From Ambrosia x helenae (taxonomy: Eukaryota > Streptophyta > Magnoliopsida > Asterales > Asteraceae): DNA of 64,000 nt. The DNA lies in NCBI GenBank assembly GCA_030844895.1, contig CM061230.1:1900705-1964704 (forward strand), written 5' to 3'. Below the pieces are notes generated by a model, which was not told the origin of the DNA, searched no databases, and saw only the letters and a list, made by a program, of their open reading frames with translations. The translations under genes and the position numbers were made by a program. Positions 45,360 through 55,767 of the stretch are shown piece by piece (the stretch's first letter is position 1; every line of letters begins with the position of its first letter).

Positions 45360-46833
45360 GTGGTTAGGGTTTGTCATTTAGAAAGGGGTGACAGCGCAGC
45401 TTGTTGCCCGTCTTCCCACTATTTTAATGTAATTTATAATGTTTTTTATTTAATCCCAAAAAAATAATAAAAAATTATGTAGGGTCCACCCACCTCATTT
45501 TTCCACACCACCACCATCCGCCTCCTTACCACCTTAACCGCCATCAAGTGACACAAGTGATTTTCAACTACCAAACAAAACCCCTAAGTTTCTTCATCTC
45601 CACAGTCTTCAAACAGAAAACACAGTCCATAGTATTTAACAAGAAAACAGAGTCCTCGTTCAAGGTGAGTTATAATAGTATTGCGTGATTAAATTGTGAG
45701 ATTTTAGTAATTCTTGAGAAAGATAGAATATATGGTTAGGGAGATAGGAGATGGGTCACGTGTTCTCACCGGGAAATGAAGTTCTGTCTCGGGCATGTTA
45801 GTAATTCTTGAGAAAGATAGAATATATAATAGTATTGCGTGATTAAATCACAATCGGTTCTTTTTAGGCTATGTGTCACCACGTGATTGGGCCACCGGTT
45901 TTTTGTTTTCTCTTTTTTAGTCTGGACGGAAATTGCTTGCACTTAAACACACCATATCCAGACTTTACCGCCGCTGTCGCCCGTTCTTAGTCGCCGCCTT
46001 AAAAGTCGTCCTCCGTCTCTGCCGATTTGCTACTGATTGTTCTGAATCCACCATCGTTGCTCGAATCAGTCAATTTCGTGTGATGAACGACGTCAAGAGA
46101 CAAAGGTAAACATGATGGTTAAATCTAGCCGCATTTGGTTGTTCGAAAACCGACAGGCGGCATGAGAGCGAATAAAACTACCGCCATGACTCCGGCGATG
46201 ATAATAATAGTCCAATATGTGTTGCATGTCTGATTTACGGCTAGATCTGGTAGGTTCGTAAATAATTCTAGGTGCTTTTGTGTAAAAAACCTAAAGAGAA
46301 GATCAATGAAAAAGTGAGATAGTAGTGACGAAGGCGGAGGGTAGAGAGTGAGAGAGAGTGGTGGGCGGTTATGGTGAAGAACGGAGACGGTGACTGATAG
46401 AGAGAAATATATGTTTTTTGGTTGAAACAGGTAGAGTAGGAAGTTGGGAAAGAAAAGAGAGAAAAGAAACAGTTGTAGAAAATTGTTTCAAAACAGTAGT
46501 GAGTAGTGACTTATTCACAAATGGTTGTAACTTGTGCTGTACCTGTTGCATCCTCAATCCAATTTACAACTGATTATCATAAATGGCTGGCTAAAGAGTT
46601 ATAAGTTTGTGGATAAAAAGTTTTAATAGAGACATTATTAATTGAACTTTTTTTGCATGTGGATACTCTAATCCGTTAAAAAATTTAATATGGATATTAG
46701 CTTCATCTTTTCAATAGTAAATAACAGTTCGATAGATAATTTTATGATAAATAATGATTCAACAAAAGAAAGAAAACTTTAATAATTTTAACAATATTTT
46801 CATGTTAGTAATGTAATATTTTTGATTGATTTA
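45360..46833. other. Intergenic, no gene recognised
   Basis: 45395-45424 carries a copy of the CGCAGCTTGTTGCCCG motif. Around 45670-45850 two modules, AGTATTGCGTGATTAAAT and TAGTAATTCTTGAGAAAG, occur twice in the order A-B-B-A. A CG-rich patch at 45950-46230 might be a decayed gene fragment but gives no readable protein. Confidence 0.5.
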
Positions 46834-47048
46834 GGGGCTGTTTGGTTGATTAAGTGCTGAATCATTAAGATGATCTGAATGGTTAAGAGGCTCTGAATGG
46901 TTAAGAGTTGAATCATTCAGCATCTCTTATTAGCTTAATGGTTCAGCACTTAATCATTTCATTCAGATGCTGAAACAAACAGTCTGGATGCTGAATGATT
47001 CAGACCTGAATGATTAAGAGGCTGATTAAGAGGCTACCAAACAGCCCC
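46834..47048. mobile_element. Tourist-type (PIF/Harbinger) MITE, 215 bp
   Basis: Inverted ends GGGGCTGTTTGG and CCAAACAGCCCC, flanked by TTA at 46831-46833 and 47049-47051. The interior is largely made of TGAATGATTAAG-type words. A very common plant MITE class. Confidence 0.9.
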
Positions 47049-47654
47049 TTACTTTTTATGTGTATTTAACCTTTTTTTTTTCAAACATCTAACAAAAGAA
47101 TACACACATTTTCTAAAAGTGGCTTGGCACGTATTGAAAACGAAAAGTTAATTTAAGAGTTTGAACATAAACATCATCATAAAAGTTGAATTTCTAGATT
47201 TAATTTTGAAATTATATATTTGTTCTTTTTATAAATTAGTTTTATAAAATCAAAATTCACATGTTTTAACTTCCTTTGTAAATATTTCAGAACAACTTTT
47301 ATTAGAATTTAATTCTAAATACATTTTTTAATAGCAATAATATTTATTTTACAATATTTCAATAAAATTAGTATATTAAAACAAGTTTTATATATACTTA
47401 TATAACACTATATGAAATTTATATGATATTTAAAGTTTCAAAAGGAGTAGGCTATTTCGGTCCGAAACCAAAACAACAATTTTTATTATTTTCGTCAAGT
47501 TTAGCAGAACATGTATGGATATCATTTCGGTTATACTACCACTTTATTTATTTGGTTTCTTTTTTCATTTGTTAATGAAACCGTGTTTAGGTTCTCTCTT
47601 CAAATTGCTATACCAAGTTTTGGTACCGAACGATACCAACCATATTCCGTAGCC

Positions 47655-47687
47655 TGGCCCGCCGCGAAGCGCGAGCATAAACCCTAG
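47655..47687 (+). mobile_element. Helitron-like 3' end
   Basis: A CG-rich hairpin (CGCGAAGCGCG) followed 10 bases later by CTAG at 47684-47687 and then T matches a plant Helitron 3' terminus. The 5' end was not found. Confidence 0.45.
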
Positions 47688-47772
47688 TTGTACACAAAAT
47701 TGTTGGAGGGCAAATATGGAAATAAATAAAGAAATGGATAAGAATAATAATAAGTGAGTTGGTATTATAATT

Positions 47773-48472
47773 TAGGGGTGTTCAACGAATCGAATAACGA
47801 ATTTCCGAATTATTCGAATCGAATTTCTCGAATTTTAATTATTTTTACCTGAATTCGTATTCGATTCGTATTCGCTTAAAAATCAATTTATTCGATTCGT
47901 ATTCGATTCGAATAAGAAATTCGAATCGAATTCGAATAAATTCGATTTAGTTCAAATTCACCATAAAAATAAATTGTTTTACTTTTTGTTTTAAAACTAA
48001 TACAAACTCATTACTTTTAACATATAAAATACAAATCTACAAAATTAATAAACAACAATATGTCAAATACGGGAATAGTAAAAATAGTAGAGAATATAGT
48101 TTGTTAGAGTTTGTGATGTATAAGGTAAATATGTAAAATATGGTTATGGTAAAAGTTGTAGAGACTATGGGTTCTTAGAGTTTGACCAAAATTTAGAAAT
48201 TCTTTTTTTCAACGTGTATATTTATGTATATAATAATGTGTATGTGTATATATATTTAAAAAATATATACATTTACAGTTTTTATTCGAATTTCGAATCG
48301 AATCGAATTTAAAATCATAAATTCGTATTCGATTCGTATTCGATTTACTGGACTCGAATTCGAATTGAATCGAATTCGAATTCTTAATAATCGAATCGAA
48401 TTTTTGGTAATCGAATCGAACTAAGTCGAATTTTGAATTTTTCGAATCCGAATCGAATTCTGAACACCCCTA
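47773..48472. mobile_element. AATTCG-rich hAT-like MITE, 700 bp
   Basis: Ends TAGGGGTGTTCA and TGAACACCCCTA are perfect 12-bp inverted repeats, flanked by the 8-bp duplication TTATAATT (47765-47772 and 48473-48480). Both arms consist of many GAATTCGAATCGAAT-type words, so the arms can fold on each other. The centre (47950-48275) is unique AT-rich DNA. It sits about 150 bp upstream of SAC8. Confidence 0.9.
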
Positions 48473-48618
48473 TTATAATTTCGTAAGTGAGTTGGATTAC
48501 GTACCTACTAATAATAATAATAATAATAATAATTCCCCCAAATTGATTGATTAATTGGTCTATTCTTTCTTTGGATAATCAAACAACTCTTTTCCCCCTT
48601 TCCAATCTGCAGCACACA

Positions 48619-48666
48619 ATGGAAATGGAACCAAATAATAATAATAATTCTTCTTCTTCTACGCAA

Positions 48667-48699
<33 letters not shown>

Positions 48700-51600
48700 T
48701 TCAAGGTATGGAGCGAAGTAGAGCTGCACGAATTTGAAGAGAAATACGTAATCAGATCAGTGGAATATCCGGATCAAGGCTTTTCTGTCGCTCGTTCTGA
48801 TGGCACCTTTCATAAGTTTCACGGTTTGTTTGTTCAAAATTTGCACAATAACTTTACGAATTTCACACTAAAACATGGAAATGAATTTGTGCTAAGCAGC
48901 AGCAGCAGCAGGTGAAGGTGATGAGGATAATGCTGCTTCCAAGGTGTCTACTGTCTTTGGAGTTGCTGGATCAATTAGGTTGCTTGCAGGTACCCTACCT
49001 ACCTCCTCCCAGCCTCAATACCTTCCTTCCTTAACAGTTTTAGATTCATTGGCTTTCTTCTACTCTATTTTAAAACTGATCATGTCTCCAGGATATTATC
49101 AAAGATGCCAATTCAGTTGTAACACTTTACCAATTCAATTCAAGTTATATATTAATAACTTTTATCTGCTACCTACCACTTTTTTGAAGAGTAGACTTTT
49201 TTGAACAGTTGTAACACATACCTAGTATTAGTTTGAACCAGTTAAACACTACTTGAACCTTTGAACTTTCTTCTTTCCATTTGAATTTCACCCAGCTGTT
49301 TGTTACTTTGTTTATCTTGAACTAGCCCTTTACAAGGCTAATACCCAATATTTATAGACCAAAAGTTTGTTAGGAATTGTTTGTTTCTTTTGCTTGTGTA
49401 ATTTATTCCTTTTGTGGTCTTTGTGTAGGAACATATATATTGGTTATAACTTCTCGCAAGGAGGTTGGTGCTTACCTTGGTTACCCTGTCTTCCGAGTCA
49501 TGTCTATGAAGTTTTTATCATGTAATCAAGGTTTAAAAAATTTAACTAATCAGCAAGTAAGTTCACTTTGTCAATAATATTTTCCATTCAGCAGATATGA
49601 AATCCTAAGCTTTATTGTTTCATAAAACCATCATTATACAGAAAAAAGATGAGGCATACTTCCAGACACTGTTGAGAATTGTGGAGGAGACACCTGGCTT
49701 GTATTATTCCTATGAAACTGATATCACATTAAAGTATGTTTTCTTGTTGTATGATGAATTATTTCATAGTTATAAGATATAGTTTTAAAGAAACTTGTTA
49801 TCTTACAGCTTGCAGAGAAGATACAAGATGGCTGATGGGTGGATGAGTAAACCAATTTGGAAGCAGGTATGTACACACGAGTTCTGATGTGTGTTTTCAT
49901 CTAATATGAGTAATTTCATTTTCTTACTACATGTCTTTTGGAACTACTTTCATATCTTTTTGGGTCAAGAGGACTGCAGTACAGTCACAATGCATGCAGT
50001 CATTTAATTATTAACCACTAGACACTCTTCATATATCCTGCATTATGGTTAATAATGGTTACTGAGGATAATAACTTACGTGTTTGTATTTCAGGCTGAT
50101 CCACGCTTTGTTTGGAACAGGAATATCTTAGAGGACCTAATTGAGAACAAGGTTAGACATATTTTTCCCACAACTGCTTATATACAGGCTGTGTAGATTG
50201 TATATCTCAATTGATATTAGGTTGTTGGAAAATATTATCTTCCCTGAAATATTCATGTTTATTATCACAGGTTGATGAGTTCATTGTACCACTATTACAA
50301 GGAAATATCCTTTCAATGTGTCTGAGTGACATGTGTACACATTCTTATGAATGTTTTTTCTCTTCATTTTCCATACCATATATGAATGCAAATAGTTGTC
50401 TACCAATGAATTTTAAAGAAAATACTGTTATCAGATTCCATACAGATTATGGTACTCTCCCTTAACTAAGAATTAAGCTTCCAGATGGGACAACTCAAGC
50501 TAAATAATTTAACATCCACAATTACATTAATATCAAGGAGGTGCACAAGGCGTCTTGGTAGGTGAAGATGAAAATTAAGACAATGTGATTTGTATTGGCC
50601 AAAATTTGAGTTATTAGATATGAATCAGGTACTAGAATGTGGAGACGCGGAGCTAATCTAGAAGGGGACACTGCTAACTTTATTGAAACTGAACAATTAC
50701 TGGAGTATGACAGATTCAAGTCATCATTTTTGCAGGTAATTACTTTTTGAAAGATATCCATACTAAATTTGATGTTCAAGTGTATCAACTATTGATTTTA
50801 AATTCCAAATACAGGTTATTTTCTAACATGGATGGTCTGTATAACTAACCCTACTACTTATGCACATTTTGACATCTTAATGCCAAATGTGTTTATTTTA
50901 ACAAAAAAAACTTAGAAATTTTATACCGTAAAAATACTGAGATGTTATATTGTCTGATTAGTGAAATTACCTTCTGTTTTCAGGTTCGAGGTTCGATTCC
51001 GCTCTTGTGGGAGCAAATTGTTGATTTGAGTTATAAACCCCGTCTTTCTGTCATCGAGCATGAAGATACGGTATGGACTTTATTAGACTGTATTACTATT
51101 ATTATATTAGGATTCTTTAATTATGGTATAGAGTTTGGTTTGTTGGAGTTCAACGGAACTGGAATTTAAGGGGGGTGTTTGGTTCGTTGGAAGTCAATGG
51201 AACCGGAATGTATTCCCTTAAATTCTAATTCAACATTCCTTCCAATTGTGAAAGAACCAAACTCAGTGAATTGGAGTCTCCCACTTCCTCATCACCACTA
51301 CCGTCCTCACCACCCTGCTGCAACCACCACCATCGCCCTCACCACCTCAGTGCAACCACCACCACCGCCCTCACCACCACCACATTCCAATTTCCTTGAC
51401 AAATTCTTGTTCGTAGAAATCTCAATTCCAAATTCAATTCCTTCAACTTTCGGTTCCAAATTTAATTCCTTCATATTTAAGTTACAAGTCCAATTCTTTT
51501 AAACTCCATTTCCTTTAACATATTCCAGTTCCTTCATAAAAAAATATGTGAACCAAACACCTTTAAGTCTAATTGAAACACTTGAAGTTCAAGAATTACC

Positions 51601-54510
51601 CAGCCTATAAATATGGTCTCTAGTAATCTTATTCATTAAAATCAATATTGTATGGTTCTATAGACTTCCATTACAGACAGACTAGTCTTCACTTTTGAGT
51701 TATATTTTATTGAGTACAGAAGACAAGCAGCCACTGATAACATTGTTTGGTTACCTTCTGGCAGCCCATGGTTGTTAAACGCCACTTTCATGATCTTACG
51801 CAAAGATATGGAAATACTATTGCTGTTGACTTAACTGATAAGGTAAGAGTTGGCCAAAACATTGTTACATTAATTCGATTGCCTTGTAATGTTATTTTAT
51901 ATATGGCATTCTTTCTTATCCACATTTATAGTAATCTCATATGTTATTGGTTACATGCAGCATGGTAATGAGGGCCAACTAAGTCTTGCATTTGCCACAG
52001 AAATGGAAAAGCAGCCAGATGTTAGGTGATTCTTTATTTGTATTTTGACTTAAGTGTAATTGTTTTATTACATGTACTCACTAAAGGAAACGTTAATCTG
52101 AACTTTTGTTTTAGTTATATCTGTTCACATGGGGGCAATTTGCAGTTATAATGTGAATTTATTATTGATTCAGATATGTCTCTTTTGATTTCCATCAACG
52201 CTGTGGCGGATCGAATTTTGACAGTTTGAAACTTCTCTATGATGAAATAGCTGACGACTTTGAAAAACAGGGGTAATAACAAAACATGACTACAATCTTT
52301 ACAAGTGATTTTCCTGAAATAGTTTCCTTAGATGGAACTATGATGGTTTTTCATAATACAATTTATGATATTCACTGTTCCAGCTCAGCAGATACTTCCT
52401 TCAAACCACTGATGGAGAGTTAATAGAAGAGCAGAAAGGAATAATACGATCCAACTGCATTGATTGCCTTGATCGAACAAATGTTACCCAGGTTCAAGAA
52501 AATGCTCTTACGCTTTACATAGTTATTTAGAGTAAAAAATGTGAAGTTTAAGCTTAGTTAAAAAAGAAAATAGGACCCATGGATTGAAGTGGCCTGAAGT
52601 GTATTTAAATGCTTATGATATATTACATTCCTTTTTGTATATATTCAATACACGTTACAAATTTCAAGGAAAAAGGAACACTAAGTGTTGGTACTTGGTA
52701 GGCCAACTCAACCAACCTGTTTGGCCAGTTTAGAGCTTACATGTTCTAACCAGAACATGTTTCTACATGTTACCCAACCAGCCCAATCTGCCTGTTTTTG
52801 CCACATTTTTACAATTATTGACAGATAATTTGCAAGGATCAAGCAATTTGACCTACCAAGTTGTCCTTGGACATCCGTTATACTTAAAAACTTGAGGTTA
52901 AAACTGAGACTCAGACCCTTAATGCCAACATTTTTTTCATGTTTTGTCATCTCAGAGCTATCTTGCACGAATATCTTTGGATCAACAATTGCAACGGATG
53001 TGTGCACTAGCATCTTCAGAACACGGTTGTACTTTCACAGAGGATGGAGATCTTGAGATTTTCAGAAATTGTGTGTACTGATACTATTATACTGTATGTT
53101 CGTTCCTAACCATAAAACTTTATTCACTGTTAATATATCCAATTCTTTTTTTGTTAGTGTGGGTAAATCAAGGCGACGAGATCAGCCTTGAGTATTCTGG
53201 AACCAATGCTCTAAAAGGAGACATCGTCAGGTAATATCAGAACTCCGAAGAAAGATTGAGATACACTAGTCCTTCTGTTTTCCTTTTTGTGACTATTTTC
53301 CTTCTTTTTGTTTTGCAGATATGGGAAACAAACTATTTCTGGATTGATAAAAGATGGGATTAGTGCTCTTTCGAGATATTATTTAAATAATTTTCAAGAT
53401 GGAATTCGACAGGCAAGCTTCTCTATACCAGAATTTTGCCTTCCTAACCGTGTTAAATATTTTTCCTAGAGTATCATTATTTTTACATTTTTTCAGGATG
53501 CAATCGACCTCGTTTCTGGAAACTATATTGTCAGCGGAAGCAGTCCTTCCCCATTTCAGCTAAACAAATTTGAGTCACGCACTGTAAGTGATCATATGTT
53601 TGTCTGGATTATATATTTATGATGCTTGTTCTTCGGTTATCTTTCATTCTTTATTCTTTAAAATCCATATCCTCAGATCAAACACACGTTATCTGTTAGA
53701 GATCCTGCTAACACCTATATCCTTGTTGATCCATCGTTATCATTCCCATTTGTTTAGCACCATACCCTCGTACCAAACATACCCTTACATTCGGAGAGAA
53801 TTTATGAAGTTATTCTTTTTCTTTACCTGTTTGCTTGTATTGCTGAAACTTAATTTGAATGCATGATCTTGGCATTAGATGGCACACTTCACATTGAACG
53901 CTTTTAATGTAGTCTCTAAAACAATTTGGGTTATCTGCAGTTATTTCCAGTGGCATCAGTTTTACTGATTGGAAGCTTGACAGTTACATCCATTACTCTT
54001 AACCGAGGTATTGTACGGACTCCTCTTTAGAAAAAAAAAAAAAAAAAAAAACATCTATGCATCTCGCATTTATACTTTCATGCTTTGGGCATAACTTCTC
54101 ATTTGTTAACATGCCAAAGAGCTTGTTGCCCGAGTACTAAAGGGAAAATAAATTTACCCATTCATCCCTTTTGTTAAATTGAATCGTGACACTTATGTTT
54201 ACATCTCATAACACGGGTCACATAATAATGTCCTTATGTCATCGTTTTATGTATCAGTTTTTAAAATAATCAAAATTTGATAAGCACTTGAATATATTAT
54301 TACCACGCGCTGAAAAAAAATACACAGTTGGTTTGAGATTTGGAATTTCATGAGTTGAATGTGTATGGTTTTAAAACTGCAGCGGGTCACAATGCCCAGA
54401 CAGTTATATCTTCGGTTATATGCGCTGGGGCAACTGCAGGAATGATGGCTCTAGTAAAGGCAAATGGAAGACAAATCTGTTCTAGGCCTCGTTTATGCGG
54501 CCTTTTGTAA
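48619..54510 (+). CDS. SAC8: SAC-domain phosphoinositide phosphatase, SAC8-like, 20 exons
   Basis: Exons: 48619-48823, 48912-48989, 49429-49556, 49642-49733, 49809-49866, 50095-50151, 50271-50304, 50477-50557, 50629-50735, 50984-51070, 51765-51842, 51961-52025, 52174-52272, 52392-52491, 52956-53070, 53158-53230, 53319-53412, 53497-53583, 53941-54007, 54383-54510; 1833 nt, 610 residues. The catalytic motif [12 protein letters not shown] gives the C-x5-R loop at C412-R418. Two hydrophobic segments (about 547-566 and 576-594) anchor the C-terminus, as in the ER-associated Sac1-type group (SAC6-8). The product removes phosphate from phosphoinositides such as PI4P. It matches Arabidopsis SAC8 throughout ([26 protein letters not shown], end RPRLCGLL). 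Oddities: Asn tracts coded by AAT repeats near the N-terminus, a candidate U12-type intron 7, a GC-AG intron 17, and (CAG)n at the first acceptor. Confidence 0.93.
50305..50476 (+). other. Candidate U12-type (AT-AA) intron 7 of SAC8
   Basis: The intron starts ATATCCTTT, the minor-spliceosome 5' site, and has TCCCTTAAC (branch A at 50465) 11 nt before its end, also minor-type. Ending at 50476 (…TTAA) restores the frame and the family-conserved Q-G-S-F-Q. An AG end one base later would break the frame. A standard GT-AG alternative (GT at 50318, AG at 50476-50477) also stays in frame but inserts four residues. Confidence 0.65.
51170..51561. mobile_element. MITE in SAC8 intron 10
   Basis: Ends GGTGTTTGGTTC and GAACCAAACACC are inverted repeats, with TTTAA on both sides (51165-51169 and 51562-51566), so Tourist-like is likely. 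The sequence just before it (51132-51169) is a second, diverged copy of the element's own first 35 bases, suggesting a nested or tandem insertion. Confidence 0.65.
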
Positions 54511-54704
54511 ATACATTTCATATTAGTCATAGTGTCTAATAACGTCATGGGGTTGACACTTTGTATTTTTAAATAATGCTGCAATGAAATTTAAAAGTGT
54601 ATGGTCTTATGTGAAATTCCATATAATCTTTATATTTAAAAAAAAAAGGAACGTAAAATAGCGTATATTGAGATGTTATTATAAATTAAAAAATATAACA
54701 AGTT

Positions 54705-54710
54705 AAAAAA
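54705..54710 (-). terminator. RNA polymerase III terminator of tRNA-Ala
   Basis: Six A residues on the plus strand, i.e. TTTTTT on the minus strand, six bases beyond the tRNA 3' end. Confidence 0.8.
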
Positions 54711-54716
54711 GGGAAT

Positions 54717-54789
54717 TGGAGATGCGGGGTATCGATCCCCGTACCTCTCGCATGCTAAGCGAGCGCTCTACCATCTGAGCTACATCCCC
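54717..54789 (-). tRNA. tRNA-Ala (AGC)
   Basis: 73 nt on the minus strand. The acceptor stem GGGGATG pairs with CATCTCC (one G-U), the D-arm has TAGCTCAGATGG (box A), the anticodon loop is CTTAGCATG with AGC, and the T-arm GGGGATCGATACCCC carries box B. Discriminator base A, no intron. CAA lies just upstream, a usual plant Pol III start context. All stems pair, so it looks functional. Confidence 0.97.
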
Positions 54790-55767
54790 TTTGGTATAAG
54801 ATTTACATCTCGGTTTATATGTTTTAACAGAAGTTCAAATCACGTCATTTGCAAAGCATACCATAAAAAACTAGGTTACTTCTAGTTTTACATGATAAGT
54901 TTTTAAACATTGTAAGCTAAACTTTCGTTAAGTCCTGTTTATCTACTAGTTTTATTATGATTTATGCAAAATTAGTTGTCTATATTTAAATAAAACTATG
55001 ATTTTTTTTATTTTTTTTTTTAAATTCGATCTGTGTTTAGTTACCATATGAATATTTAGAAAGGTTTATACACTCACATGTATCATGTATGTCCTAGGAT
55101 GAAATAACCAATTAAATCAGTTTCATATATCAAAATTGTTTTTGTTAAACATATCTATGTATGACGTCGGATTAATTAATTAATTTTATTATAGATGCTT
55201 TTAAGTTGTTGTATGAGGGTATTTTTGTGTAGTTGGAATTTGAATACATATATCAACATTTCATGTGACACGTTTCTTTTGTAACACCAGCATGTTAATG
55301 TAAGTTTTTCATAATTACTATAAGGGGACATCCAAAAAAGTTAATGGTGCTCAATATTTTGCATCTAAAAGTATAAATAAGAAGAATTAGTTAGCTAATC
55401 ATATGTTTCAAGGACTCTGATGTGTGATAAATGTTGTCTTTACTTTATATAATAAAAAAAAATATAATAAATGATTTAAGGTGCAAATAAAGCAGTGTGA
55501 TTAATAAGATTAGAATATAAAAAATAAAGTAAGCTTAGAATATAAAAAAAAGGTATGTTTTTGTTTGTGTAATTAAAAAAAGAAAGAAAATAGAAAAAAT
55601 GGAAATACTCCGTTGTGGTTATTTTAGAAATCAAAGAGAAAGAGGCTGAGTCAAAGAGAGACCGGAGAAGACTTCAAAGCTTTGCTTGTTTCTCCTAATA
55701 ATAATATTAATAATAATCGGATATAGAGAGCAAAGATCATATTTGGAAAAAGAAGAATCGGGTGGTG
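54790..55767. other. Intergenic and 5' region of the tomosyn-like gene
   Basis: AT-rich. The last 130 bases (purine-rich, AGAGAGACCGGAGAAG) are probable 5' UTR. No other feature seen. Confidence 0.5.

Noticed and set aside
45127..45377. Open frames over the G-rich tract
   Set aside because: Low-complexity GGGGGAGACGG sequence at the end of the Harbinger element; not coding.
50211..50465. Reading frame continuing from SAC8 exon 7 into the intron
   Set aside because: It departs from the SAC family right after Q-G, and homology resumes at 50477; it is intron sequence.
51179..51502. 107-codon frame in SAC8 intron 10
   Set aside because: Lies wholly in the MITE and contains CACCACC simple sequence.
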